Notes: generated by a model not told the origin, from the letters alone. A stretch of DNA of 64,000 bases from Methylotenera sp. (GCA_013141495.1 JABFQV010000010.1:62001-126000); one strand, 5' to 3'. Counted from the first letter of the stretch, positions 29,943 to 39,406 are shown. A program made the numbers and translations.

Positions 29943-31278
29943 CTCAAGTGACACCATTGTCGCCATAGCCACTGCCAGTGGTGCCGGTGGCATTGGTGTA
30001 GTGCGTGTTTCAGGGCCATTGAGCCAAGCCATAGCCACCCAAGTTTTGGGCTACTGCCCGCCACCACGTCATGCTGCATATCTGAATTTTAAGCAAGCTG
30101 ATGGTGATTTAATTGATCGCGGCATTGCGATTTATTACCCTAACCCACACTCTTATACCGGTGAAGATGTGCTTGAACTTCAAGCACATGGCGGCACTGC
30201 GCTCATGCAAATTTTACTGGCGCGTTGTATTGAGCTAGGCGCACGCCAAGCTGAGCCAGGTGAGTTTACACGCCGCGCCTACCTTAATGACAAAATAGAT
30301 TTAGCACAGGCCGAGGCTGTTGCCGATGTTATTAACGCCGCAACGGCTGAGGCTGCTAAAAGTGCGATACGTTCTTTATCTGGCGAGTTTTCGCAATGCA
30401 TCAACGCCCTACTTTTAAAGTTGATTGATTTACGCATGTTTGTTGAAGCTTGCTTGGATTTTCCTGAAGAAGAAATTGATTTTATTAGCCAGGGGCGCGT
30501 GGCAGAAAAACTGGACGCCATTATTGCTGAACTGTTAACCGTATTTGCAAAAGCCAAGCAAGGCAGTTTATTGCGTGAAGGCATCAATGTTGTTTTAGTT
30601 GGTCAACCCAATGTCGGAAAATCCAGCCTGATGAATCAACTCGCCGGTGAAGAAATCGCGATTGTTACTTCAATTGCAGGCACCACACGCGACACTATTA
30701 AAAACGCGATACAAATAAACGGCGTGCCGTTACACATTATTGATACCGCAGGATTGCGCGAAACTGAAGATGAAGTTGAAAAATTCGGGATTGCGCGAAC
30801 TTGGGCAACGCTACAAACGGCCAATATCGCATTATTATTGGTTGATGCAGCTCACGGTATTACTGAAACTGAAAAATCGATTTTAGCACGGTTGCCGCAA
30901 GAAACTCGCAAAATTTGGGTGCATAATAAGATTGATGTTGCAAAGCAAGCGGCTTTTGTTGAAGAAATAGACCACACTACGCATATTTATATTTCAGCAA
31001 AAACTGGCGCTGGGCTAGATTTACTTAAATCTCATTTGTTGCAACTTGCGGGTTATCAGAATAACGCTGAAGGTGTTTTTATGGCGCGTGCCAGACATTT
31101 GGAGGCATTAACCAAAGTGCAAGCGCATTTGCAACTGGCGGCTACTCAAATAAGTGCTGCTGAGTTGGTGGCTGAAGAGCTGCGATTAGCGCAAGAAGCA
31201 CTGAGTAGTATTACCGGTGAATTTACACCTGATGATTTACTGGGAGAGATTTTCAGTAAATTCTGTATCGGTAAGTAA
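29920..31278 (+). CDS. mnmE: tRNA modification GTPase MnmE
   Basis: The 452-residue protein has the tetrahydrofolate-binding N-terminal domain ([18 protein letters not shown]), a helical domain, an inserted G domain with P-loop GQPNVGKS at 228-235 and DTAGLRE, and the terminal FCIGK with the conserved cysteine. With MnmG it installs the 5-carboxymethylaminomethyl group on U34 of certain tRNAs. No ATG is near the expected start; a TTG at 29920, inside the yidC end (23-bp overlap), gives the proper N-terminus. MnmG lies 4.7 kb downstream. Confidence 0.94.
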   Translation: MSKNISTNSSDTIVAIATASGAGGIGVVRVSGPLSQAIATQVLGYCPPPRHAAYLNFKQADGDLIDRGIAIYYPNPHSYTGEDVLELQAHGGTALMQILLARCIELGARQAEPGEFTRRAYLNDKIDLAQAEAVADVINAATAEAAKSAIRSLSGEFSQCINALLLKLIDLRMFVEACLDFPEEEIDFISQGRVAEKLDAIIAELLTVFAKAKQGSLLREGINVVLVGQPNVGKSSLMNQLAGEEIAIVTSIAGTTRDTIKNAIQINGVPLHIIDTAGLRETEDEVEKFGIARTWATLQTANIALLLVDAAHGITETEKSILARLPQETRKIWVHNKIDVAKQAAFVEEIDHTTHIYISAKTGAGLDLLKSHLLQLAGYQNNAEGVFMARARHLEALTKVQAHLQLAATQISAAELVAEELRLAQEALSSITGEFTPDDLLGEIFSKFCIGK

Positions 31279-31280
31279 TA

Positions 31281-31347
31281 TTGTAGGAGCGTAATTTATT
31301 GCGCGAATGTTTCTTAAAGCTTCGCGCAATAAATTGCACGCCTACAA
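31281..31347. repeat. REP-like inverted repeat after mnmE
   Basis: Two 27-base arms (31281-31307 and 31321-31347) pair at 24 of 27 positions around a 13-base loop. The arm begins TTGTAGG and ends TTGCGCGAA, which recalls the REP elements of pseudomonads. It lies between convergent mnmE and the YegP-like gene and may also stop transcription from both sides. Confidence 0.75.
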
Positions 31348-31364
31348 AGCATGCTTAATACGCG

Positions 31365-31703
31365 TTACTCAGCTGTTAAATCAACCACCGCAGCCTCTGG
31401 CGCATTTTTCTTCACAGATTCAATGCCGTTATCACGCCCTGCTTCACTATCATACATTTGGCTTTGACCAATCACTTGGTGGTTGGCGGCCTTAAGTACA
31501 AAATACGGTTTTTCAGATTTTGAAACCAAGCGCTCATAGCGCGCATCATCTGCCGCATTTTTTTGAATAGAAGCAATACCGTTTAATGCGCTAGCCTTAG
31601 TTTCATACATTTCAGATTGCATGATTATTTGGCCGTTACCCGCTAGTAAATTGAAGTGAAATTGACCACTTTTTGCTGCTTTTAATTCAAATTTACCTGC
31701 CAT
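31365..31703 (-). CDS. YegP-like DUF1508 protein
   Basis: From the ATG at 31703 (AAGGAG just upstream) the protein has 112 residues and consists of two tandem DUF1508 repeats: MAGKFELKAAKSGQFHFNLL and a second beginning YFVLKAANHQVIGQSQMY, each with the Q(S/M)...Y...A..NGI(A/E)S(I/V) pattern. The family, typified by E. coli YegP, is small and of unknown function. The longer frame to 31760 has a poor N-terminus and is rejected. The gene is convergent with mnmE. Confidence 0.85.
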   Translation of the reverse strand: MAGKFELKAAKSGQFHFNLLAGNGQIIMQSEMYETKASALNGIASIQKNAADDARYERLVSKSEKPYFVLKAANHQVIGQSQMYDSEAGRDNGIESVKKNAPEAAVVDLTAE

Positions 31704-31764
31704 TAAAGTTCTCCTTAAATTTTTACTGAGTTTACTATAGATCCGGCAATGTTTATCCAAGTGT

Positions 31765-31830
31765 CCGTTCGCATTGAGCCCGTCGAAATGTGAACGGATG
31801 CTTGTACTTCGACAGGCTCAGTACGAACGG
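31765..31830. repeat. Palindromic repeat element, intergenic copy
   Basis: Two arms of 23 bases (31765-31787 and 31808-31830) are near-perfect inverted repeats of the type CCGTTCG...GTCGAA / TTCGAC...CGAACGG. The same element occurs twice inside the neighbouring MmeI-like gene (33741-33808, 34700-34764). This copy lies upstream of that gene and of the YegP-like gene. Confidence 0.8.
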
Positions 31831-32150
31831 TTATCAGGTTTAATTCGTGCCGTATCAATAAGTGAAAGCGTTGTGATAATTGCGCGCATCGCTAATTACA
31901 CTATAAGCGCGCATGGTTGCACACGTCAATAGTAAAGCATTAAATCGCGACGCGTTGTAAATTGTGGTTAATTATAAAATAGCCAATCGTTTTTATAACG
32001 TAAATTAACTACAAGTTGTTTCACGTGAAACAACATGAACATTACAGAATTATTATTAGATCATTTCCCATCAATCCGGATGTTATTTATTTCAGAACCA
32101 AGCTCTCAGGTTATACTTTAGACACAATAAAAATTGGATTAGCACCTTAT
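31831..32150. other. Leader region of the MmeI-like gene
   Basis: About 320 bp without a convincing gene. It includes a parS site at 32017-32032, AT-rich sequence at 31945-32010 likely to hold a promoter, and an in-frame extension of the downstream gene from 32016 that begins inside parS and is probably not translated. Confidence 0.55.
32017..32032. promoter_or_regulatory. parS site upstream of the MmeI-like gene
   Basis: TGTTTCACGTGAAACA is a perfect 16-base parS, extended to a 20-base palindrome (32015-32034). It lies about 5 kb from dnaA on the opposite side to the 24251 site and 6.6 kb from parA. Confidence 0.92.
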
Positions 32151-35036
32151 ATGGCCCTGTCTTGGAACGAAATTAAAACCCGCGCAAATGCTTTTTCTAA
32201 AGAGTGGCATGATGCTGCCAATGAAGATAGCCAGGCTAAACCTTTTTTGATTGGTTTTTTTGAAGTATTCGGCATCACCAATAAGCGCGTGGCCACCTTT
32301 GAGCATGCAGTTAAAAAGTATAGCGGTAACGATGGTTACGTTGATTTATTTTGGCCGGGCATTTTATTGGTAGAAATGAAATCACGTGGTAAAGACCTGG
32401 GTCGTGCTTATGACCAAGCCATTGATTATTTTTCTGGTATTAAAGAGCGCGATATTCCGCGCTATGTGCTGGTGTGTGATTTTCAGCGATTTCAGTTGCA
32501 TGATTTAAACACAGGGTGCATTACTGAATTTTTGCTTAAAGATTTATACCAAAACGTGAAATCATTTGGTTTTATTGCAGGGTATCAAACGCAGGTCATC
32601 AAAGCGCAAGATCCTATCAATATCAAAGCCGCAGAGCGTATGGGTAAGTTGCACGATGCACTCAAAGGCGTAGGTTATACCGGGCATGCGTTAGAGGTAT
32701 ATTTGGTACGATTGCTATTCTGTTTGTTTAGCGAAGACACCACCATCTTTGAAAAGCGTTTATTTCAGGATTATATTGAAGCCAAAACAGCCGCAGATGG
32801 TAGCGACTTGGCGCACCACCTCGCCAGCTTGTTTTATGTGCTGAATCAAGCTCCTGAAAAACGTCTGACTAATCTGGATGAAAGCCTGAGTGCTTTTCCG
32901 TACATTAACGGCAAACTATTTGCCGAGCCGCTACCGCCTGCACAGTTTGACAGCAAAATGCGCGAAGCCCTGCTGGATTTATGTGCGCTGGATTGGAGCT
33001 TAATCTCCCCCGCTATCTTCGGCAGTCTGTTTCAAAGCATTATGGATAGCGAAGCGCGGCGCAATTTAGGCGCACATTACACTAGTGAAGAAAATATTTT
33101 AAAGCTGATTAAGCCCTTGTTTTTAGATGCGCTATGGGCGGAATTTGAAAAAATAAAAGGCAATAAAAACCGCCTGTTTGAGTTTCATAAAAAATTACGG
33201 AGCCTCACATTTTTTGACCCAGCCTGCGGTTGCGGTAACTTTTTGGTAATTACTTACCGTGAGTTGCGGCTATTAGAGCTTGAAGTATTACGCGCCAGCA
33301 GAGGGAGCGGACAGCAGGTGCTCGATGTGCAAACTTTAATTAATATCGACGTTGACCAATTTTACGGCATAGAGATTGAAGAGTTCCCCGCGCAAATCGC
33401 GCAGGTAGCACTGTGGTTGACTGACCACCAGATGAACATGAAAATATCTGAAGAATTCGGTGCTTATTTTGCAAGAATCCCGCTTAAAGCCACGCCGCAC
33501 ATTGTGTGTGGCAATGCCTTGCAAACGGATTGGGCGAGCGTATTAGCGCCAGAACGTTGCAGTTATGTGTTGGGCAATCCTCCGTTTTTGGGAAAGAGTA
33601 ATCAATCTGCCGCACAAAAGGCAGATATGCAACTGGTGTGCGGTGATATTAAAAATGCAGGCTTGTTGGATTTTGTGGCGGCTTGGTATATTAAAGCGGC
33701 GCGGTATATGCAAGCCGCTAATTTAACAACATACTCTAATCCCGTTCGTCCTGAGCTTGTCGAAGGATTGAGCGCCGCTCATGGTTCGACAAGCTCACCA
33801 CGAACGGGAGGTGAAACTAAGGTGGCGTTTGTTTCTATCAACAGCATTACCCAAGGCGAGCAAGTCGGCGTATTGTGGGGCTGGATGTTGGCGCAAGGCA
33901 TAAAAATCCATTTTGCACACCGCACGTTTAGCTGGAGCAATGAAGCGCGCGGAAAAGCCGCTGTGCATTGCGTGATTGTGGGTTTTGGTTTGCAAGATGT
34001 AAATAACAAAACTATTTATGAATATGACGATATTAAGGGTGAACCGCATGCGGTGAAGGCGGCTAACATTAACCCGTATTTGGTTGATGCGCCTGATTTG
34101 GTATTGCCTTCACGCAGTAGTCCAATTTCTCCGGTACCACCTATCGTTTTTGGCTCTATGCCTAATGATGGTGGCTACCTGTTGATGGATGATAGTGAAA
34201 AAACAACCTTGCTTCGAGAGTGTCCGGAAGCGGTGAGATGGCTAAGACCATTTTTAGGTGCGGACGAGTTTATCAACAACCGTAAACGTTGGTGTTTATG
34301 GTTAGTTGATTGTCCGCCAGCAGAATTGCGGAATATGTCATCTGTGTTGGCAAGAGTGGAGGCTGTAAAAAAACATCGCACTGCTAGTACTCGCCCAGCT
34401 ACACAAGAGCTGGCATTAACCCCTGCCCTGTTTGGAGAGATTCGTCAGCCTAAGAATAGCTATCTGCTAGTTCCTCGCCACTCGTCAGAGCGCCGTCCAA
34501 TGATACCGATAGGGTTTTTACCGCCAGATGTAATTGTTGGTGATGCAAATCTTTGTATCCCAGATGCTGGTCTTTATCATTTTGGCATGATGACCTCGCG
34601 TATGCATATGGCTTGGGTTAAGTATGTTTGCGGGCGCATAAAAAGTGATTATCGTTACACCAACGGCATCGTTTACAACAACTTCCCGTGGCCAGTCATC
34701 GTTCGTGGTGAGCTTGTCGAACCACGGCAAAGCACGGACGCTTCGACAAGCTCAGCGCGAACGGTTAAAAGTATTGAAGTTGCCGCACAAGCGGTATTGG
34801 ATGCGCGCGCCATTCACACTAACGCATCGCTGGCGGATCTATACGACCCGCTTACCATGCCGGTAAATCTGCTTAAAGCGCATCAGGTTTTAGATAAAGC
34901 CGTGGTTGCGGCGTATGGTTACAAAGGCGCAAATACCGATGCGGCGCGTGTGGCATTTTTGTTTGAGCGGTATCAAAAAATCACCAGTTTGTTGCCGGTG
35001 GCGGATAAACCGAAGAAGGTGCGTAGAAAAATTTAA
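32151..35036 (+). CDS. MmeI-like type IIL restriction-modification enzyme
   Basis: This single-chain enzyme (961 residues from the ATG at 32151) both methylates adenine and cuts at a fixed distance from its site. It resembles Methylophilus MmeI over nearly its whole length. The N-terminal nuclease has D65...E75-x-K77 (DLFWPGILLVEMK). The methyltransferase has motif I DPACGCGNFLV and motif IV NPPF. The C-terminal recognition region has GRIKSDYRY where MmeI has GRLESRYRY, so Lys/Asp replace the Glu806/Arg808 pair that reads the last base. Two palindromic repeats are inserted in frame (33741-33808 and 34700-34764), explaining most of the 42 extra residues compared with MmeI. No separate methylase is needed or present. 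Confidence 0.92.
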   Translation: MALSWNEIKTRANAFSKEWHDAANEDSQAKPFLIGFFEVFGITNKRVATFEHAVKKYSGNDGYVDLFWPGILLVEMKSRGKDLGRAYDQAIDYFSGIKERDIPRYVLVCDFQRFQLHDLNTGCITEFLLKDLYQNVKSFGFIAGYQTQVIKAQDPINIKAAERMGKLHDALKGVGYTGHALEVYLVRLLFCLFSEDTTIFEKRLFQDYIEAKTAADGSDLAHHLASLFYVLNQAPEKRLTNLDESLSAFPYINGKLFAEPLPPAQFDSKMREALLDLCALDWSLISPAIFGSLFQSIMDSEARRNLGAHYTSEENILKLIKPLFLDALWAEFEKIKGNKNRLFEFHKKLRSLTFFDPACGCGNFLVITYRELRLLELEVLRASRGSGQQVLDVQTLINIDVDQFYGIEIEEFPAQIAQVALWLTDHQMNMKISEEFGAYFARIPLKATPHIVCGNALQTDWASVLAPERCSYVLGNPPFLGKSNQSAAQKADMQLVCGDIKNAGLLDFVAAWYIKAARYMQAANLTTYSNPVRPELVEGLSAAHGSTSSPRTGGETKVAFVSINSITQGEQVGVLWGWMLAQGIKIHFAHRTFSWSNEARGKAAVHCVIVGFGLQDVNNKTIYEYDDIKGEPHAVKAANINPYLVDAPDLVLPSRSSPISPVPPIVFGSMPNDGGYLLMDDSEKTTLLRECPEAVRWLRPFLGADEFINNRKRWCLWLVDCPPAELRNMSSVLARVEAVKKHRTASTRPATQELALTPALFGEIRQPKNSYLLVPRHSSERRPMIPIGFLPPDVIVGDANLCIPDAGLYHFGMMTSRMHMAWVKYVCGRIKSDYRYTNGIVYNNFPWPVIVRGELVEPRQSTDASTSSARTVKSIEVAAQAVLDARAIHTNASLADLYDPLTMPVNLLKAHQVLDKAVVAAYGYKGANTDAARVAFLFERYQKITSLLPVADKPKKVRRKI
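33741..33808. repeat. Palindromic repeat inserted in the MmeI-like coding sequence (copy 1)
   Basis: Two 24-base arms (33741-33764 and 33785-33808) pair at 22 of 24 positions around a 20-base loop. It is translated as PVRPELVEG...STSSPRTG, a segment absent from MmeI, placed just before the strand AFVSINSITQGEQV. Confidence 0.88.
34700..34764. repeat. Palindromic repeat inserted in the MmeI-like coding sequence (copy 2)
   Basis: Arms at 34700-34721 and 34742-34764 form the same palindrome family as copy 1. It is translated as VRGELVEP...STSSARTV, between the FPW motif and the C-terminal helical region of the enzyme, where MmeI has a shorter linker. Confidence 0.88.
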
Positions 35037-35139
35037 GCGCACCGAAATACTGTCGATCTGGTAGCCTCGATGTAACGCAGTGAAATCGAGGCTTTAACTT
35101 GTGGCTTTAACTTATACGCAGGTGAAAATCCAGGCGTAA

Positions 35140-35173
35140 AAAAAGCAGTGTTTCACGTGAAACACTGCTTTTT
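35140..35173. terminator. parS-containing bidirectional terminator
   Basis: A perfect 34-base palindrome with A5 and T5 ends contains a perfect parS (TGTTTCACGTGAAACA) at 35149-35164 as its core. The stem plus flanking A/T runs has the form of a rho-independent terminator on both strands. It lies between the MmeI-like gene and the convergent cytochrome gene, as a shared terminator would. Confidence 0.8.
35149..35164. promoter_or_regulatory. parS site inside the terminator palindrome
   Basis: A perfect TGTTTCACGTGAAACA, 3.4 kb from parA. It is the third parS in the window. Confidence 0.92.
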
Positions 35174-35202
35174 AATTTTTAACGTTTAAATTAAACGTTA
35201 AA

Positions 35203-35655
35203 TTATTTTTTAACTGGAGGTGTTGGTGTTCTTTCAGTTAACAGATAAATAATATAGTTGGCTTTTTCTGCAGCGTTACAATCTGCACCGATAATTTCAT
35301 TGCAGTGTTCAGTAAATTTCTCTTCTACTTTTTCGATATCTTTAAAGCGTTTTTTGTTAACAGCAGGTGAAAGCGGCGCAATAGATTTACCAGTGATAAT
35401 GTTTTTACCTACATTGGCAGGGTTGGTGGTGTGGCATGATGCGCAAGCCATTTCTTTGCCGTTTGCAGTTTTGATTTTGCGGTTAAAAAACATTTTACCT
35501 TCTGTAACAGAAGAAACAAACTCTGGATTAACCGTTTGTGCAATGCTTACGTATTTTTTTGTTAATGCTTCAGCGTTGGTAATAGGGCTGGCAGCTTGTG
35601 CTGAAAATGTAGCTAAGCCTAATAAGGCGGCTAAAATAAGATGAGTGTGTTTCAA
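35203..35655 (-). CDS. Periplasmic c-type cytochrome, DUF1924 (SHP-like)
   Basis: The 150-residue protein has a signal peptide (residues 1-21) and one haem c site, C71-A-S-C74-H75. Its general layout, with KMFFNRK before the haem and a C-terminal HCNEIIGADCNAAEKANYI region with two further cysteines, fits DUF1924, to which the oxygen-binding cytochrome SHP belongs. The family is common in betaproteobacteria and usually sits with a dihaem cytochrome and a cytochrome b; none is beside it here. It would act in periplasmic electron transfer. Confidence 0.85.
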   Translation of the reverse strand: MKHTHLILAALLGLATFSAQAASPITNAEALTKKYVSIAQTVNPEFVSSVTEGKMFFNRKIKTANGKEMACASCHTTNPANVGKNIITGKSIAPLSPAVNKKRFKDIEKVEEKFTEHCNEIIGADCNAAEKANYIIYLLTERTPTPPVKK

Positions 35656-35960
35656 TTGTGACTCCTAAGTAATAAAAATCAAAAAACTAAATTCAAAAAA
35701 ACCAAATCCAGTTAAAAAACGTATTGATTGTAGTTGAAATATGAAGCAATTCTAAACTAATTAGGGCTTGTGTCATATCTTTATAAGGAAATTTTATGCC
35801 AATTTTATTAAGAAATTATGACCAGCTTGCTAATAAGGAGTGGTTGGTGATAAAACCGGCATTAAACACCTTGTTAAGCATGACCTAAACACAAGTTTAA
35901 GTTAAACTCCCATCTCTTGAGCGGTAACGTTTTTTGTGATTAGGCGATAGAATTTAAACC
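35656..35960. other. Spacer between the cytochrome and mnmG
   Basis: The 305-bp region should hold the leftward cytochrome promoter and the rightward mnmG promoter. A short open frame at 35796-35888 with a ribosome site is listed separately. Nothing else stands out. Confidence 0.5.
35796..35888 (+). CDS. Candidate 30-residue small protein
   Basis: An ATG preceded by AAGGAAATTTT (Shine-Dalgarno at normal distance) opens a frame of 30 codons, beginning MPILLRNYDQLANKEW and ending at TAA 35886-35888. No family is recognised. It lies 72 bp upstream of mnmG and could be a leader peptide, a small protein, or chance. Conservation among relatives would be needed to believe it. Confidence 0.25.
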   Translation: MPILLRNYDQLANKEWLVIKPALNTLLSMT

Positions 35961-37886
35961 ATGAATTTTCCTGATATTTTTGATGTAATTGTGGTGGGTG
36001 GCGGTCACGCTGGCACTGAAGCGGCGCTTGCAAGTGCGCGCATGGGGCAAAAAACACTATTGCTCACGCATAACATTGAAACCTTAGGACAAATGTCTTG
36101 CAACCCCAGTATCGGCGGCATCGGCAAAGGGCATTTAGTTAAAGAAGTGGATGCTTTGGGCGGTGCGATGGCGGCGGCGACCGATGAAGGCGGCATTCAG
36201 TTTAGAATTTTAAATTCAAGCAAAGGCCCGGCGGTGCGTGCTACCCGTGCGCAGGCCGACCGCGTGTTATACAAAGCGGCGATTCGTCGAAAATTAGAAA
36301 ATCAACCTAATCTCTGGTTGTTTCAGCAGGCGGTTGACGACATCATTTTAGAAGGTGAGCGCGTTGCCGGTGTGGTGACGCAAATTGGTTTGCGGTTTAC
36401 ATCAAAATCTGTGGTGCTTACCGCAGGCACGTTTTTAGGTGGCTTGGTGCATGTTGGGTTGCAGAATTATCAAGCGGGCCGTGCAGGTGATCCGCCGTCT
36501 ATTTCACTTGCAGCGCGGTTGCGCGAGTTAAATTTACCGGCAGGCCGTTTAAAAACCGGCACACCGCCACGTATTGATGGACGCACTATTGATTACAGCG
36601 TGATGACGATTCAGCCCGGTGATGATCCTGTGCCTGTGTTCTCGTTTTTGGGTAATGCCGCACAGCACCCGGCGCAACTCCCCTGCTGGATTACGCATAC
36701 CAATCAACGCACACATGACATTATCCGTAGTGGTTTAGATCGCTCACCGATGTACACGGGTGTGATTGAAGGTGTAGGCCCACGCTATTGCCCAAGTGTG
36801 GAAGATAAAATTCATCGCTTTGCGGATAAAGACTCGCACCAGATATTTTTAGAGCCTGAAGGCTTAAACACGAATGAAGTTTACCCGAATGGTATTTCTA
36901 CCAGTTTGCCGTTTGATATTCAGCTGGCGCTAGTGCGCTCGGTAAAGGGTTTAGAGAACGCGCATATTCTGCGCCCGGGTTATGCCATTGAGTACGATTA
37001 TTACGACCCGCGCGCCTTAAAAAGTTCGCTCGAAACCAAGTCGATTCAGGGCTTGTTTTTTGCCGGGCAAATTAACGGTACCACGGGTTATGAAGAAGCC
37101 GCCGCGCAGGGTTTATTGGCGGGGGCGAATGCTGCGCTGTATGTGCAGGGTAAAGATGCATGGTGCCCGGCGCGTGACGAGGCATATTTAGGCGTATTGG
37201 TGGATGATTTAATTACACGTGGTGTGAGCGAGCCTTACCGTATGTTTACTTCCCGTGCAGAATACAGGCTGCAACTGCGTGAAGATAATGCCGATATGCG
37301 CTTGACTGAGTTTGGACGCAAGCTGGGTTTGGTGGACGATGTGCGCTGGGAGGCGTTTAGCCGCAAGCTTGAAGCGGTAAGCCGTGAACAAGAGCGACTG
37401 AAAAAAACCTTTGTACAGCCTGCAAATCTACCAGTAGATAAAATGGTGGAAATGTTCGGCAAACCGCTAGAGCATGAATATAGTTTGTTTGAGTTGCTGC
37501 GTCGCCCAGAAGTTAGTTACGATGCCCTGCTTACTTTAGGCGCAGACGGCTTGGGTGAAATAGAGCCAGCCGTGCGCGAGCAGGTGGAAATTGCCGCTAA
37601 ATACCAAGGCTATATTGACCGCCAAGCCGACGAAGTGGCGCGTAGTCGTGGCCAGGAAAACACAGCATTGCCCAGTGATTTAGATTATTCACAAATCCAT
37701 GGTTTGCCGATTGAAGCGCAACAAAAATTAAACGCACAAAAGCCCGAAACTATCGGCCAAGCCAGCCGCATTTCTGGCATTACGCCTGCGGCGATTTCAC
37801 TGCTATTGGTGTATTTAAAACGTAAATCTCGCGCAAAAGTAATTGAGCTTGATGCCTTAACACCAGACGTAGGGAACGCAGCATGA
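35961..37886 (+). CDS. mnmG: tRNA uridine-5-carboxymethylaminomethyl synthesis enzyme MnmG (GidA)
   Basis: The 641-residue FAD enzyme has the dinucleotide-binding [17 protein letters not shown], the conserved [17 protein letters not shown] and the KTGTPPR stretch. A C-terminal [15 protein letters not shown] region contacts MnmE. With MnmE it modifies wobble U34. It begins the mnmG-rsmG-parA-parB order found next to many origins. It overlaps rsmG by four bases (ATGA). Confidence 0.97.
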   Translation: MNFPDIFDVIVVGGGHAGTEAALASARMGQKTLLLTHNIETLGQMSCNPSIGGIGKGHLVKEVDALGGAMAAATDEGGIQFRILNSSKGPAVRATRAQADRVLYKAAIRRKLENQPNLWLFQQAVDDIILEGERVAGVVTQIGLRFTSKSVVLTAGTFLGGLVHVGLQNYQAGRAGDPPSISLAARLRELNLPAGRLKTGTPPRIDGRTIDYSVMTIQPGDDPVPVFSFLGNAAQHPAQLPCWITHTNQRTHDIIRSGLDRSPMYTGVIEGVGPRYCPSVEDKIHRFADKDSHQIFLEPEGLNTNEVYPNGISTSLPFDIQLALVRSVKGLENAHILRPGYAIEYDYYDPRALKSSLETKSIQGLFFAGQINGTTGYEEAAAQGLLAGANAALYVQGKDAWCPARDEAYLGVLVDDLITRGVSEPYRMFTSRAEYRLQLREDNADMRLTEFGRKLGLVDDVRWEAFSRKLEAVSREQERLKKTFVQPANLPVDKMVEMFGKPLEHEYSLFELLRRPEVSYDALLTLGADGLGEIEPAVREQVEIAAKYQGYIDRQADEVARSRGQENTALPSDLDYSQIHGLPIEAQQKLNAQKPETIGQASRISGITPAAISLLLVYLKRKSRAKVIELDALTPDVGNAA

Positions 37887-38593
37887 CGACCAATAATATG
37901 CCTAGCAATTTAAAGGCGGACGCACGTGCGCAACTGCAAGCAAAGCTAGCCTCAGGCTTAGCTGAAATGGGTTTGAATTTAAGCGCAGAGCAGCAACAAA
38001 AACTGCTTGATTACGTAGCGCTAATTTATAAATGGAACCAAGTGCATAATCTTACCGCAGTCCGTGAGCCATTAGATATGGTGACATTGCACATATTGGA
38101 TAGCTTATCTGTATTGCCTTATATTGAGTGTAAACACTTACTTGATGTAGGTGCAGGTGCTGGCTTGCCTAGTATTCCGTTAGCAATTTGCTTGCCTGAG
38201 TTGCAGGTGACGGCGATTGACGCGGTATTAAAAAAAGTGAGTTTTATGCGCCAAGTAAAAGCGCAATTGGGTTTAACCAACTTTACCGTAATCCATGGGC
38301 GCATTGAAGATCAGGAAGTTGCTGAGCCCGAAAATTCTGGGTCGGAAATTAAAGCAAAATTTGATGTGATTATTTCACGTGCGTTTTCAGAAATCGGCTT
38401 GTTTGTAAAGCTCACTAAGCATCTGCTTGCTGAAAATGGCCAATGGCTGGCAATGAAAGGCACAATTCCGCAACATGAGTTTGAGAAAAGCCGCATCATC
38501 CCTACTGAAATTAAAGTGCTAAACGTGGCGGGCTTGGATGCAGAGCGGCATTTGGTGGTTTTAGATAATCCGCTTAAAGCACAAGCGAACTAA
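37883..38593 (+). CDS. rsmG: 16S rRNA (guanine527-N7)-methyltransferase RsmG
   Basis: The 236-residue protein has the RsmG features: an N-terminal helical part ([11 protein letters not shown]), the SAM motif [18 protein letters not shown] and [12 protein letters not shown]. It methylates N7 of G527 in 16S rRNA. The N-terminus is about 20 residues longer than in E. coli. It is coupled to mnmG by an ATGA overlap and followed by parA after 12 bp. Confidence 0.95.
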   Translation: MTTNNMPSNLKADARAQLQAKLASGLAEMGLNLSAEQQQKLLDYVALIYKWNQVHNLTAVREPLDMVTLHILDSLSVLPYIECKHLLDVGAGAGLPSIPLAICLPELQVTAIDAVLKKVSFMRQVKAQLGLTNFTVIHGRIEDQEVAEPENSGSEIKAKFDVIISRAFSEIGLFVKLTKHLLAENGQWLAMKGTIPQHEFEKSRIIPTEIKVLNVAGLDAERHLVVLDNPLKAQAN

Positions 38594-38605
38594 AAGAAAA
38601 ATATA

Positions 38606-39370
38606 ATGAAAATAATAGCAATCACCAATCAAAAAGGCGGTGTGGGTAAAACAACTACTTGCGTCAATTTGGCGGCAAGCCTGGCGAGCTTGGGCAAGCG
38701 TGTGTTGTTGATTGATCTGGATCCACAAGGCAATGCCAGTACGGGTAGCGGTATTGATAAAGCGCATCTCAAATTAAGTATTTACCATGTATTGCTGGCT
38801 GAAAAAACATTAAAAGAAGTGGTTATCAAAAGCGAAAAAGGCGGTTTTGACATTGCGCCCTCAAATCGAGAATTAGCCGGCGCCGAAGTTGAGCTCGTGA
38901 ACGAGTTGGCGCGTGAAAATCGCCTTAAAGTCGCCATCTCTAAATTGGGCGATGCTTATGATGTGGTGTTGCTGGACTGCCCCCCTGCCCTCAACTTGGT
39001 GACGGTGAACGCGCTAACGGCTGCCAGTGCGGTGATGATTCCGATGCAGTGCGAGTATTACGCGTTAGAAGGTTTGTCGGACTTGGTGAATACCATTAAA
39101 AAAGTACGCGCGCATTTAAACCCAACTTTAGAAATAGAAGGTTTGCTACGCACCTTGTTTGATAACCGCAACATGCTGGCGCAACAGGTGTCGGCACAGC
39201 TGATTAGCCATTTTGGCGATAAAGTATATAAAACAGTCATCCCGCGCAACATTCGTTTAGCCGAGGCGCCAAGTTACGGCTTGCCAGTGCTCAATTACGA
39301 TAAAAGCTCAAAAGGTGCGGTGGCTTATTTAGAGTTAGCGCAAGAAATTATTAGTAAAGGTAATCTTTAA
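38606..39370 (+). CDS. parA: Chromosome partitioning ATPase ParA (Soj)
   Basis: The 254-residue ATPase has the deviant Walker A NQKGGVGKTTTCVNLAA at the N-terminus, Walker A' DLDPQGNAS and Walker B VVLLDCPPALN. It binds DNA non-specifically in the ATP state and moves ParB-parS complexes. It lacks the N-terminal extension of plasmid ParA, as expected for chromosomal Soj. It is followed by parB after 36 bp. Confidence 0.96.
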   Translation: MKIIAITNQKGGVGKTTTCVNLAASLASLGKRVLLIDLDPQGNASTGSGIDKAHLKLSIYHVLLAEKTLKEVVIKSEKGGFDIAPSNRELAGAEVELVNELARENRLKVAISKLGDAYDVVLLDCPPALNLVTVNALTAASAVMIPMQCEYYALEGLSDLVNTIKKVRAHLNPTLEIEGLLRTLFDNRNMLAQQVSAQLISHFGDKVYKTVIPRNIRLAEAPSYGLPVLNYDKSSKGAVAYLELAQEIISKGNL

Positions 39371-39406
39371 AAAGTAAATTTTTAGAGAAATATAAGCAGA
39401 GAAAAT

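Noticed and set aside
32016-32150. N-terminal extension of the MmeI-like enzyme
   Set aside because: The extension starts inside a parS site and has no counterpart in MmeI; the ATG at 32151 matches the family start.
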